NCBI GenBank assembly: GCA_025463305.1
Contig: JAOBWK010000074.1
Span: forward strand, 1 to 25,864
Reading direction: 5' to 3'
Origin: Ilumatobacteraceae bacterium
GTDB taxonomy: Bacteria > Actinomycetota > Acidimicrobiia > Acidimicrobiales > Ilumatobacteraceae
Length of the DNA: 25,864 nt
Below are positions 10,240 to 17,581 of the stretch, one piece after another. A model generated the notes under the pieces. That model was not told the origin of the DNA, did not search any database, and saw nothing but the letters and a program-made list of their open reading frames with translations. The translations under genes and the position numbers were made by a program. Each line of letters starts with the position of its first letter. The first letter of the stretch is position 1.

Positions 10240-11688
10240 TCAGCCGACCAGCGTCGCGCCGTCGACGGTGATCGAGCGGCCGCACCAGTCGTCGGCGAGC
10301 ATCTCGCCGATGAGCTCGGCATCCGACGTCATCGCGACGACGCGAGTGCCCGCCGCAGTGTCGCCGACCGCCACACCGAGCGTCGGTGACGCGCCCTCGA
10401 ACGCGACGGTGTAGGTCACCACGGTCGCGGCACCGCGATGGTCGGGATCGACATCCACGACGGCGGTCACCGACTCGGCCGCGGCCGACACGTCGACCGT
10501 GGCATACGGCGACGACGGCGGCCGGCACGACCAGACCGACGCTCCGAACTTGGTGAGCATCCCGCTGACGTTCGTCACCAGTCCGACCTCGTCCGGATCG
10601 CCGCGCAGGGCGGGCACCATCGCCGCGAGCGACTGCAGGGTGTAGTTGTTCAGCGGACCGCCGCCGAACGTCATCCCGCCGGTGATGGTGAGCGGCTCGC
10701 GATCCTCGACGCCCAACTCGCGCGCCTGCACGCGCACCGCCGCTGGGAAGCAGCTGTAGAGGTCGATGTGCCCGACATCGGCGACGTCGGTGCCGGTGTG
10801 GGTGATGATCGCCGAACGCACCGCACCCATCGCCGGCGAGCGATGGATCGCCCCGCGCCGGCTGACGGGCACCATCAGGTTCGACTCGACGCCGACGTGC
10901 GCGAACACGCGCCGGGCTGGCGCGACCCCGAACCGATCGGCAGCCGCCGCGCTGCAGAGGATGAAGCCAGCGGCCTGGTCGACGTTCCACTGCGAGCAGT
11001 GCAGCTTCGTGTACGGCCACGCCAGCATCGGCGCGGCGCTCAGCGTGGCCGGTGTCGTGAACGTCGGGTTCCAGGCGGCCGGGTTCTCCGCGGCGACGGC
11101 GCTGAAGCCGCTCCAGAGCGCGGCCAGCTCGCCGATGTGCTCGGCGGGCGTGCGGCCCTCACTGGCGCGCAGCGCGGTGTCGATGAGCGCGTACTGGCGG
11201 GCGGGCACGGGCAGGCCACGCTCGATCTCCTCGCGTGTGAGGATCTCGTGGGCCGGCACCAACCGCTCGGGCGAGCCGTGGCCGGACGCCGACGGATCGA
11301 TGGCGACGCCCAGGATCTGGGCGCGCAGGGCGCGGAACTTCGCCTCGCCACCGGCCACCAGCACGATGTCGGCGGCGCCGGACGCGATCATCGAGCACGC
11401 CTGCCCGAGCAGCGTCTGCTGCAGCACACCGATCTCGGCCACGATGCAGCGGAGGTCGCGAGACCACGGCGCGACGGCGATGGCGGGATCGGCCGACACC
11501 CAGGTGCCCTGCGGCAACAGCAGCACGTCGGCGGCGTCCAAGAGCCCTGGCGCGCCGGCGTCGGTGGCCGCCGCTTCGAGCGCCGTGCGCATCAGCGAGA
11601 GCGCGTCCGAAGCGAGCAGTGGGTCGTCGATCCGCTGCTGTGTGGCTGCCGCGCCCGCGATGAGCGGTGCGTTCGATCCTGCGTTCAC
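10240..11688 (-). CDS. Thiolase-like protein (acetyl-CoA acetyltransferase family, TLP1-like)
   Basis: Thiolase fold of 482 residues resembling the mycobacterial type 1 thiolase-like proteins (M. tuberculosis Rv1867 is of this kind), with an added C-terminal domain from about 400 onwards. Visible thiolase landmarks are SMIASGAADIVLVAGGEA near 99-116, YSCFPAAVRVQ near 311 and GGMTFGGGPLNNYTLQ from 337. The canonical nucleophile cysteine (CGSG-like) is absent: the matching stretch is AEIGVLQQTLLGQ. The C-terminal GH motif is also not canonical. A true biosynthetic or degradative thiolase reaction is therefore doubtful; acyl-CoA binding or a modified condensation is possible. GTG 11688 is fixed by a strong GGAGGT ribosome site. 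It is divergent from an enoyl-CoA hydratase, which suggests a shared acyl-CoA role. Confidence 0.85.
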   Translation of the reverse strand: MNAGSNAPLIAGAAATQQRIDDPLLASDALSLMRTALEAAATDAGAPGLLDAADVLLLPQGTWVSADPAIAVAPWSRDLRCIVAEIGVLQQTLLGQACSMIASGAADIVLVAGGEAKFRALRAQILGVAIDPSASGHGSPERLVPAHEILTREEIERGLPVPARQYALIDTALRASEGRTPAEHIGELAALWSGFSAVAAENPAAWNPTFTTPATLSAAPMLAWPYTKLHCSQWNVDQAAGFILCSAAAADRFGVAPARRVFAHVGVESNLMVPVSRRGAIHRSPAMGAVRSAIITHTGTDVADVGHIDLYSCFPAAVRVQARELGVEDREPLTITGGMTFGGGPLNNYTLQSLAAMVPALRGDPDEVGLVTNVSGMLTKFGASVWSCRPPSSPYATVDVSAAAESVTAVVDVDPDHRGAATVVTYTVAFEGASPTLGVAVGDTAAGTRVVAMTSDAELIGEMLADDWCGRSITVDGATLVG

Positions 11689-11693
11689 GACTG

Positions 11694-11699
11694 ACCTCC
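11694..11699 (-). promoter_or_regulatory. Ribosome binding site GGAGGT for the thiolase-like gene
   Basis: On the minus strand GGAGGT stands 5 bases before GTG 11688 and decides that start. It is one of the strongest Shine-Dalgarno sites in the window, in contrast with the leaderless starts elsewhere. Confidence 0.75.
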
Positions 11700-11745
11700 G
11701 GCCATGATGTCTCGGTCGAACTGGAACGTGATCCAGGACATGGAC

Positions 11746-11751
11746 AAGGAG
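11746..11751 (+). promoter_or_regulatory. Ribosome binding site AAGGAG for the enoyl-CoA hydratase gene
   Basis: AAGGAG lies 6 bases before ATG 11758, favouring that start over the in-frame ATGs at 11704, 11707, 11740 and 11752. Confidence 0.65.
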
Positions 11752-11757
11752 ATGAGC

Positions 11758-12555
11758 ATGGCTCAGGTCGAAGTGTCAACCGAAGGCGGCGTGATGATCG
11801 TGACGTTGAACCGTCCGAAGCGCTACAACGCGATGACGCTGACCATGTTCGCGCTGCTGGCCGACGTGTGGAAGGAAGTCGACGAGAACGACGACATCCG
11901 CTGCGCGATCCTCACCGGCGCGGAGGGCAACTTCTGCTCCGGGATGGACCTGCGCGCGATGGCCGGCGACATCGACGCCGAGGACTCGATCGACGAGCAG
12001 CAGAAGATGAAGGATGATCCGGGCTTCATCTACCGCGGCCTGCTGAAGACGTTCCAGCCGGGCAAGCCGATCATCGCCGCGGTCGAAGGTGTGGCCATCG
12101 CCGGTGGCACCGAGATCCTGCAGGGCACCGACATCCGCGTCGCCGCGCAGAGCGCCCGGTTCGGCGTGTCCGAGGCGCGCTGGTCGCTGTACCCGATGGG
12201 TGGCTCGGCCGTCCGCCTGCGCCGCCAGATCCCGTATGCGGCGGCGGCGGAGATCCTCCTCACCGGACGGCACATCACCGCGCAGGAGGCCAAGGACCTC
12301 GGGCTCGTCAACCACGTGGTGCCCGACGGTGGCGCGGTGGACAAGGCACTGGAGCTGGCGGGCATGATCGCCGCCAACGGCCCGTTGGCGGTCGAGGCGA
12401 TCCTCAAGACCCTCCGCGTCACGGAGACGATGTCGGAGGCCGAGGCGTTCGCCTGGGAGAACGCGCACGGCATGGCCGTCATGGCGTCGGCCGACGCCAA
12501 GGAGGGCCCACGCGCCTTCGCCGAGAAGCGTCCGGCCAACTTCCAACGGCGCTGA
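11758..12555 (+). CDS. Enoyl-CoA hydratase/isomerase (crotonase family)
   Basis: Hydrates trans-2-enoyl-CoA to 3-hydroxyacyl-CoA in beta-oxidation-type pathways. It has 265 residues from ATG 11758. The crotonase fold is clear: [11 protein letters not shown] near the N-terminus, oxyanion-hole loop [21 protein letters not shown] with Glu119, and FGVSEARW with Glu139. Both glutamates used by true hydratases are in place, so hydratase activity is likelier than a pure isomerase or hydrolase role. The start was chosen by the AAGGAG site; the frame stays open to ATG 11704, which would add 18 residues (beginning MMSRSNWN) without family resemblance. Divergent from the thiolase-like gene; a new promoter for the following lipoprotein gene begins 1 base after its stop. 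Confidence 0.92.
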   Translation: MAQVEVSTEGGVMIVTLNRPKRYNAMTLTMFALLADVWKEVDENDDIRCAILTGAEGNFCSGMDLRAMAGDIDAEDSIDEQQKMKDDPGFIYRGLLKTFQPGKPIIAAVEGVAIAGGTEILQGTDIRVAAQSARFGVSEARWSLYPMGGSAVRLRRQIPYAAAAEILLTGRHITAQEAKDLGLVNHVVPDGGAVDKALELAGMIAANGPLAVEAILKTLRVTETMSEAEAFAWENAHGMAVMASADAKEGPRAFAEKRPANFQRR

Positions 12556-12556
12556 G

Positions 12557-12562
12557 TAAGGT
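12557..12562 (+). promoter_or_regulatory. -10 box TAAGGT, leaderless start of the lipoprotein gene
   Basis: TAAGGT (TANNNT) ends 6 bases before GTG 12569. The box starts one base after the hydratase stop codon, so any -35 contact would lie inside the upstream coding sequence. Confidence 0.6.
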
Positions 12563-12568
12563 GGTCGG

Positions 12569-13096
12569 GTGAGGCGAGGCCGTTGGGGAGGTGTGCTCGG
12601 CCCGGTGGCCGGTGCCATCGGGATCTCCCTGCTCGTCCCGGCCTGCTCCAGCGACTCCGCCGGTGCGGCCTCGGTGAAGACCGCCGACGCGTACTCCGCG
12701 GCCATCCGCTGGTACCTCGGATCGGTGTCGGCCACCACACCGACCACCGCCGGCTCCGGCCCGCTGGTGGTGTACGTCGCGCCCGAGAACGGCAAGGCGA
12801 TCAACTCCGAGGCCCAGGCGTCGGTGGTCAAGGACATGTCGCAGATGTCCGACGTCGTCACGGTGCGCTTCGCCGACATCCGCGACGACGCGCTGGAGAC
12901 CAACGTCGAGGACATGCCCGTCAAGAACGACGGCGTGCTCCTGCTCGTCGGCGAGGTCCGCGAGTCGGCACCGCCGGTGGAGGTCGATGTCGACGTCTAC
13001 CGTTCGGCCGTCGACACGCACTCGTTCGTCATGCGGGTGACCGGAACCAGCGGCTCGTTCGAGGCGACACAGGTGAGCGAGGTCGTGCAAGGCTGA
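12569..13096 (+). CDS. Putative lipoprotein of unknown function
   Basis: Not recognised as any family. The 175-residue product has an N-terminal MRRGRW, a hydrophobic stretch and LLVPACSS, so a lipoprotein signal with lipidated Cys26 is likely and the protein would sit on the outer face of the membrane. The mature part is small, with alternating beta-like stretches (VVYVAPENGKAIN, VRFADIRDD, GVLLLVGEV, FVMRVTG). GTG 12569 is supported by the leaderless -10 box. Its last 68 bases overlap the end of the convergent MFS transporter gene, which is coded on the other strand. Its own promoter suggests it is expressed apart from the hydratase gene. Confidence 0.7.
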   Translation: MRRGRWGGVLGPVAGAIGISLLVPACSSDSAGAASVKTADAYSAAIRWYLGSVSATTPTTAGSGPLVVYVAPENGKAINSEAQASVVKDMSQMSDVVTVRFADIRDDALETNVEDMPVKNDGVLLLVGEVRESAPPVEVDVDVYRSAVDTHSFVMRVTGTSGSFEATQVSEVVQG

Positions 13097-14594
13097 GCAG
13101 CGCGCCGGCCAGCTCCACGGCACGCGCCGCATCGGGCTCGCCGGTGGTGCCGGCCGGATCGAGGGCCAGGGCGCGCAACCGCTCGAGCTCGGCGCAGCCC
13201 TCCTGGGCGCCGATGGCCGGATCGGAGAGCCGGGCGAGGTCGACGGCGGCCGCAGCGTCGACGACCGAGACGCGGTGCTCGCCCCCGTCGAGCGACAGCT
13301 CGGCGGCCACCAGGCGGCGCTCGGCGCGGCCGAACGCGTCCTGCGACGTCTCCTCGAAGATGGCCGCCGCGTTCGAGGCGCGGAGGTAGACGATGAGCGC
13401 CGGCAGGTAGAGCGCGGTGAGCACGGCCATGCTGGCTTCGGGTGGCAGCGAGATGGGCGTGGCGATGACGGCGCCGAGTGCCCACACCAGTTGGAACCGG
13501 GTCTCGTACCGCGCCGCGGCGCGGCCGCGCATCGCGGACGGTGCGCGGTGCTGCAGCAGGCTGTCGAACGCGTGCCGGCCGAGGGTGGTGGACACACCGA
13601 TCAGGCACGCGATCGCGAGCAGCAGCGGGCGCGACACACCGAGGATGCCGATCAACGTCGGCAGCGTGGGCGCGGCGATCGCGAGGGCGATGAGCTGGGA
13701 GTCCTGGAACCGCTTGCGCAGCCAGGGCGCGAGCACGCTGCCGAGGTAGGCGCCTCCGCCGTAGACCACCACGGCCGCGCCGTAGACCCACGCCGGTTCG
13801 CTCGCTCGGCGCAACGTGAACGCGAGCGTGAACACGAAGAACCCGACGGCTGCGCGGATCGCCATCACGCCCACCGAGCCGACCACCACCGATGGCAGGT
13901 GCATCTCGGCGTACTCGACCTCGCTCAGCACCGGTTCGGGCACGGAGGGCGGCCTCACCCGCCACACGGCGATGGTGGAGCACACGTAGGCGATCGCGGC
14001 GCCACGGAGCAGGCCCGTGGCATCGATGCGATGCAGCAGGAGTGCGCCCACGGCACCGCCGATGCCGCCCACGAAGCTGCCCAGCCGGGAGATGCGCGCG
14101 TTCGCGCTCACCAACTGGTCCGGGTCGGTGATGATGAGCGGGATCAGTGCTTGTTTGACGATGCCCGACGCCTTGCCGACGACGAGCAGACCGAGCGCGA
14201 ACCCGTAGAACGAGAGTTGGAACAGCGTCGCAGCGAGGGCGAGGCAGAACAGGGCGCGGATCGCGAAGCACGCGCCGGCCACGAACCGCAGCTTGTGCCG
14301 GAAGCGGTCGACCGTCGGCCCGATCAGCGGCGCGAGGACGGCGAGGGGGGCGACGGTGACGATGAGGTACAGGAGCACCTGCTTGCGCGACGCGTCGGGG
14401 CTGAGGTTGAAGAACAGCGAGCCGGCGAGCGACACGGTGACGAAGGCATCGGCGAGGCCGGCGAAGGCGTGGGCGATGGAGAGCGGCGCCAGCTCGGGTT
14501 CGCCGACGCCCACCCGCCAGATCCGCGTGTGCAGCGCTGCTCGGGGCAGCGACGGCTCAGGCGGCGTCGTGGTCGCTGTCAGGTCCGAAGACAC
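13029..14594 (-). CDS. Major facilitator superfamily transporter
   Basis: Membrane protein of 521 residues with the alternating hydrophobic helices of an MFS permease; the loop GPTVDRFRHKLRF after the first helices is the MFS motif-A-like turn. Substrate unknown. Helices run to about residue 405; the last 110-115 residues (from IFEETSQDAFGRAERR) are a soluble, probably cytoplasmic tail, which is longer than usual. GTG 14594 was chosen because GAGGAAG stands 6 bases upstream; the frame is open to 14669, but those extra codons lie inside the GH29-like gene. It overlaps that gene by 38 bases, so the two are translationally coupled, hinting that the transporter handles a related sugar or product. 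Its 3' end overlaps the convergent lipoprotein gene by 68 bases. Confidence 0.82.
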   Translation of the reverse strand: MSSDLTATTTPPEPSLPRAALHTRIWRVGVGEPELAPLSIAHAFAGLADAFVTVSLAGSLFFNLSPDASRKQVLLYLIVTVAPLAVLAPLIGPTVDRFRHKLRFVAGACFAIRALFCLALAATLFQLSFYGFALGLLVVGKASGIVKQALIPLIITDPDQLVSANARISRLGSFVGGIGGAVGALLLHRIDATGLLRGAAIAYVCSTIAVWRVRPPSVPEPVLSEVEYAEMHLPSVVVGSVGVMAIRAAVGFFVFTLAFTLRRASEPAWVYGAAVVVYGGGAYLGSVLAPWLRKRFQDSQLIALAIAAPTLPTLIGILGVSRPLLLAIACLIGVSTTLGRHAFDSLLQHRAPSAMRGRAAARYETRFQLVWALGAVIATPISLPPEASMAVLTALYLPALIVYLRASNAAAIFEETSQDAFGRAERRLVAAELSLDGGEHRVSVVDAAAAVDLARLSDPAIGAQEGCAELERLRALALDPAGTTGEPDAARAVELAGALLSLARPRSPVSPRTSRWFRSPA

Positions 14595-16704
14595 AGGCCG
14601 CTTCCTCGTGGGTGTCGACGAACGTGTTCGGTCCGATGCTGGTGGCGGGTGCGTCCCACACGAGCACACCGATGCGGCAGCGTTCGACGTGGTTGTCCAT
14701 CACCGACGTGTCGGTGGCGCCGAACTGGATCACGGCGCCACTGTCGCCGTCGGCCACCCAGTTGCCGGTGACCACCGATCCGTTGCCGCCGTTGACGTCG
14801 ACGGCGCGCATCGTGTGCTGCATCTGGTTGTCGGCCACCTCGACGTGATCGCAGCGGAGGAGGTGGACGGCCCACCAGTTGGCCTCGATGCGGTTCTCCG
14901 TGATCGAGCTGGCGCTCACGTCGACGAAGCGGATCGCGCACCGGTGATCGACGATCTCGTTGCGCACGATGCGGTGCCCGGCGCCGCCGACGACGGAGAT
15001 CCCGATGTCGTGTGAGCCGTCGCTCTTGAGCGTGCTCCGCTCGACGGTCACCCGCTCGCCCTCGACCCGTACGTCCACTGCGTTGACCGTGCGCACGATC
15101 ACGTCATCGGCGAGCACGTTGACGGAGCCGTCGATGCGGCAGCCGGCGATGATGGCGCCGTCGCCGGTGCAGTCGACCGACACCTCGGCGCCTGTCGGGT
15201 CGAGGACGTGGAGGTTCTCGAGCGTCGCGCCGGCCGAGACCGTGACGGCGCCACTCAGCTCGATGAGCGTGCGGTCCCAGCCCATGCCGCGCACGGTGAC
15301 CCCGGCGGGGACGTGCAAGGGTCCGCTGTAGCCACCCTCACCGAGCTGGACGATGCCGTCGTGCCCCACGCCGGCCAGGAGTGGCTCCAGCACCATCGGC
15401 GTCGGCGGTGCCTCGTCGAACAGGCGGATCGCCTCGACCGCCGGGCGGAGGGTGATCCGGTACACGCCCGCCAGACCACCCGGCGAGCGATCGATCCGGC
15501 TCACCGTGACGCCGGCACGGTGCTGCTCCCAGTGCACGGCGCCACCGTCGTCGGCGACGATCGCGTGCACGTCGTACCGATCCGGCGTGAGCCCGGCGAG
15601 CACGAGCTCGGAGCCGGCGGTGAGGTCGATCGCGGCGACCACGTCGCCGATGACCACGTAGCGGACCTGGGCATCGCCCCACTGATCGAACGGCTGGCCA
15701 CCATGGATGATCTCGGCGTGGTCACGGACCCAGACGCCGACCTCGCGCAGCGGGCGCTGCTGCACCTCGCTGACCGTTCCATCGACGCCGAGCCCGACGC
15801 CGAGCAGGAGCTGGCCGCCCTTGGCCACGACCTCGGTCAGCACGTCGAGCAGCTGGCCGGTGGCGAGCAGGTGCTCGGCCCGCTCGGTGCGGTTGTGGCC
15901 GGTGGACGGCCCGAGGCTGCGCGCGAGCTCCCACGGTGCGGTGACGATGTCGGTCGGCATCCGGTCGAGCGTCGTGACGTCGGCCCCCGTGGGGCCAGGG
16001 GCGATGCCCCATCGATCGTTGACGACGAGGTCGATGCCCTGCGCATCCGCGAGGTCGCGGGCCCGGTCGATGAGCGCTTCGACGAACGCCGGCGACGTCG
16101 ACGACGGACCGTCGGTCCACAGGACCTGCGATCCGTAGCGCTCGACGAGGTCGAGCACCTGCGCGGACTCGAGCGCGCCGATGGTCGGCCCGCCGACGTC
16201 GGTGAGCCCCGTGGCGCTCCAGTCGATCAACGAGTACGCCGTGCCCCACGTGAGGCCGCGACGGCGTGATGCACTGCCCACCTCGGCGAGCACGTCGCGC
16301 AGTGGCCCGGCGTGCGTGGAGGTGCGGTTCGTACCCGGCGCGTCCCACCAGCAGAAGCCGTCGCGATGGCGAGCGGTCTGCACGACGGAACGCATGCCGC
16401 CCGCGATGGCCAGCTCGACGAGCTCGTCGGCGTCGAAGCGGTGCAGGGTCAGGAACGGCAGGAAGTCGTCGTAGCGGGCGACGTGGGACCAGCGGTCGCG
16501 GTGGTAGGCGAGCACCTCCGCCAGCGGTGATGCGTGCGGCGCGGTGCCGACGAGCAGGTCCGAGCCGAGGTGGCTCCAGTACCAATCGGCGCGCTCGCCG
16601 ATCGGGCTGAACGACGCGACGGTGGCGATGTTGGCATGCACGGCCATGCCGTAACGCCGTCCGCTCGAGCCGTTCGGTCCAGTCACAGGGGTCAATCCTG
16701 CCAT
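14557..16704 (-). CDS. GH29 alpha-L-fucosidase-like domain fused to a right-handed beta-helix
   Basis: A 715-residue, two-part protein. Residues about 15-340 follow family GH29: RRYGMAVHAN near the start, GERADWYWSHL (36-46), RHRDGFCWW (112-120), LVERYGSQVLWTDG with the expected nucleophile Asp198, TAPWELARSLGPSTGHN (255-271) and VAKGGQLLLGVGLGVDGT (293-310). After a beta-sandwich-like linker, residues about 445-700 are short repeats (VTVRGMGW, VIVRTVNAV, RIVRNEIVDH, SITENRIEAN, VEVADNQMQH, SVVTGNWVAD, TSVMDNHVER) typical of a NosD/pectate-lyase type parallel beta-helix. No signal peptide is seen, so cytoplasmic. ATG 16704 is needed to keep the GH29 start. It overlaps the MFS gene downstream and is divergent from larE. 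Fucosidase activity is inferred from the fold; specificity is open. Confidence 0.82.
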   Translation of the reverse strand: MAGLTPVTGPNGSSGRRYGMAVHANIATVASFSPIGERADWYWSHLGSDLLVGTAPHASPLAEVLAYHRDRWSHVARYDDFLPFLTLHRFDADELVELAIAGGMRSVVQTARHRDGFCWWDAPGTNRTSTHAGPLRDVLAEVGSASRRRGLTWGTAYSLIDWSATGLTDVGGPTIGALESAQVLDLVERYGSQVLWTDGPSSTSPAFVEALIDRARDLADAQGIDLVVNDRWGIAPGPTGADVTTLDRMPTDIVTAPWELARSLGPSTGHNRTERAEHLLATGQLLDVLTEVVAKGGQLLLGVGLGVDGTVSEVQQRPLREVGVWVRDHAEIIHGGQPFDQWGDAQVRYVVIGDVVAAIDLTAGSELVLAGLTPDRYDVHAIVADDGGAVHWEQHRAGVTVSRIDRSPGGLAGVYRITLRPAVEAIRLFDEAPPTPMVLEPLLAGVGHDGIVQLGEGGYSGPLHVPAGVTVRGMGWDRTLIELSGAVTVSAGATLENLHVLDPTGAEVSVDCTGDGAIIAGCRIDGSVNVLADDVIVRTVNAVDVRVEGERVTVERSTLKSDGSHDIGISVVGGAGHRIVRNEIVDHRCAIRFVDVSASSITENRIEANWWAVHLLRCDHVEVADNQMQHTMRAVDVNGGNGSVVTGNWVADGDSGAVIQFGATDTSVMDNHVERCRIGVLVWDAPATSIGPNTFVDTHEEAACVFGPDSDHDAA
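14601..14607 (-). promoter_or_regulatory. Ribosome binding site GAGGAAG for the MFS gene
   Basis: On the minus strand GAGGAAG ends 6 bases before GTG 14594, inside the 3' end of the GH29-like gene. It moves the MFS start 75 bases inside the longest open frame. Confidence 0.7.
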
Positions 16705-16756
16705 GGACCGGCGTTGGCACGTTGGAACTCAGGTCCCGTCCTGCAAGCATGGTGCG
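16705..16756. promoter_or_regulatory. Divergent control region between the GH29-like gene and larE
   Basis: A 52-base gap holding both promoters. The larE -10 candidate is at 16745-16750. No convincing -10 or ribosome site was found for the minus-strand gene. Confidence 0.35.
16745..16750 (+). promoter_or_regulatory. Weak -10 box AAGCAT before larE
   Basis: AAGCAT keeps the A and final T of TANNNT and ends 6 bases before GTG 16757, the spacing seen at the other leaderless starts. Confidence 0.35.
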
Positions 16757-17581
16757 GTGAGCGACGAGCGATCCCGTGCCCGCAAGCTCGCCGACCTCGA
16801 CGCCGAGCTGATCCGGCTCGGACGGGTCGTGGTGGCCTTCAGCGGGGGCGCCGATTCGGCGTTCCTCGCCCATCGCGCCCAGCTCGTGCTCGGTGACGTG
16901 GCGAGCCACGCGGTCACCGCGGTGTCGCCGTCGCTGGCCGGCGACGAAGAGGCCGATTGCCGCGCCCTCGCCGTCGAATGGGGCCTGCGCTGGACGCCGG
17001 TGGCCACCGACGAGATGGCCAGGGCTGCGTATCGCGCCAACGACATCGACCGGTGCTACCACTGCAAGGCCGAGCTGATGGACGTCGTCGGCCCGATCGC
17101 CGCGGCCGAGGGCGCGACGGTGGTGCTCGGCGTCAACGTCGACGACCTCGGCGATCACCGTCCCGGGCAGGCCGCCGCCGACGAGCGCGGGGCGCAGTTC
17201 CCGATGGTGGTGGCCGGGCTCACCAAGGCCGACATCCGCGCCCTGTCGGCCGAGGCCGGGCTGCGCACGTGGGACAAGCCCGCCGCGGCCTGCCTGGCCA
17301 GCCGCGTTCCGTACGGCACCGCCGTATCGGTCGGCATCCTCAGCCGGGTCGACAGGGCCGAGGCCGCGCTGCGCAGCCTCGGGTTCCGTCAGCTCCGCGT
17401 CCGGCACTACGACGACACCGCGCGGATCGAGGTCGACCTCGCCGACCTCGCCGCCGTCGTCGAGCGGCGCGAGGCGGTGATCGGCGCGGTGAAGGCGGCC
17501 GGCTACCGGTACGTCACGCTGGACCTCGAGGGGTTCCGCTCTGGCAACCTCAACGACGGTCACGTAACGTCGCCCGCATGA
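16757..17581 (+). CDS. larE: LarE-like ATP-dependent sacrificial sulfur transferase
   Basis: LarE adenylates a carboxylate of the pyridine dinucleotide cofactor precursor and inserts sulfur, in making the nickel-pincer cofactor of lactate racemase and related epimerases. The 274-residue protein has the PP-loop SGGADS at 29-34, RCYHCK (99-104, C100 and C103), GDHRPG near 132-137 and DKPAAACLASRVPYG (173-187) with Cys179 matching the sulfur-donating cysteine of the one-cysteine LarE type. GTG 16757 was chosen from the -10 box and because the family starts about here; ATG 16703 would overlap the divergent gene's start. ATGA overlap with the next gene. The partner genes larB and larC are not in the window. 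A related PP-loop sulfur transferase role is the alternative. Confidence 0.87.
   Translation: MSDERSRARKLADLDAELIRLGRVVVAFSGGADSAFLAHRAQLVLGDVASHAVTAVSPSLAGDEEADCRALAVEWGLRWTPVATDEMARAAYRANDIDRCYHCKAELMDVVGPIAAAEGATVVLGVNVDDLGDHRPGQAAADERGAQFPMVVAGLTKADIRALSAEAGLRTWDKPAAACLASRVPYGTAVSVGILSRVDRAEAALRSLGFRQLRVRHYDDTARIEVDLADLAAVVERREAVIGAVKAAGYRYVTLDLEGFRSGNLNDGHVTSPA
17565..17570 (+). promoter_or_regulatory. -10 box TAACGT inside the larE 3' end, leaderless start of the LLM gene
   Basis: TAACGT (TANNNT) ends 7 bases before ATG 17578. It suggests the LLM gene can be transcribed independently of larE even though the two overlap by four bases. Confidence 0.5.

Larger units (their letters stand above)
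11689..11757. promoter_or_regulatory. Divergent control region between thiolase-like and enoyl-CoA hydratase genes
   Basis: A 69-base gap between divergent starts must hold both promoters. It contains ribosome sites for both genes. CATGAT (11703-11708) is a weak YANNNT candidate for the + strand gene. No operator palindrome was recognised. Confidence 0.35.

Noticed and set aside
11704..11757. Longer enoyl-CoA hydratase beginning at ATG 11704
   Set aside because: The extra 18 residues do not resemble the family N-terminus and the AAGGAG site fits ATG 11758; kept only as an alternative.
13096..13600. Plus-strand open frames continuing past the lipoprotein gene
   Set aside because: They are antisense to the MFS gene, whose membrane helices and ribosome site are convincing.
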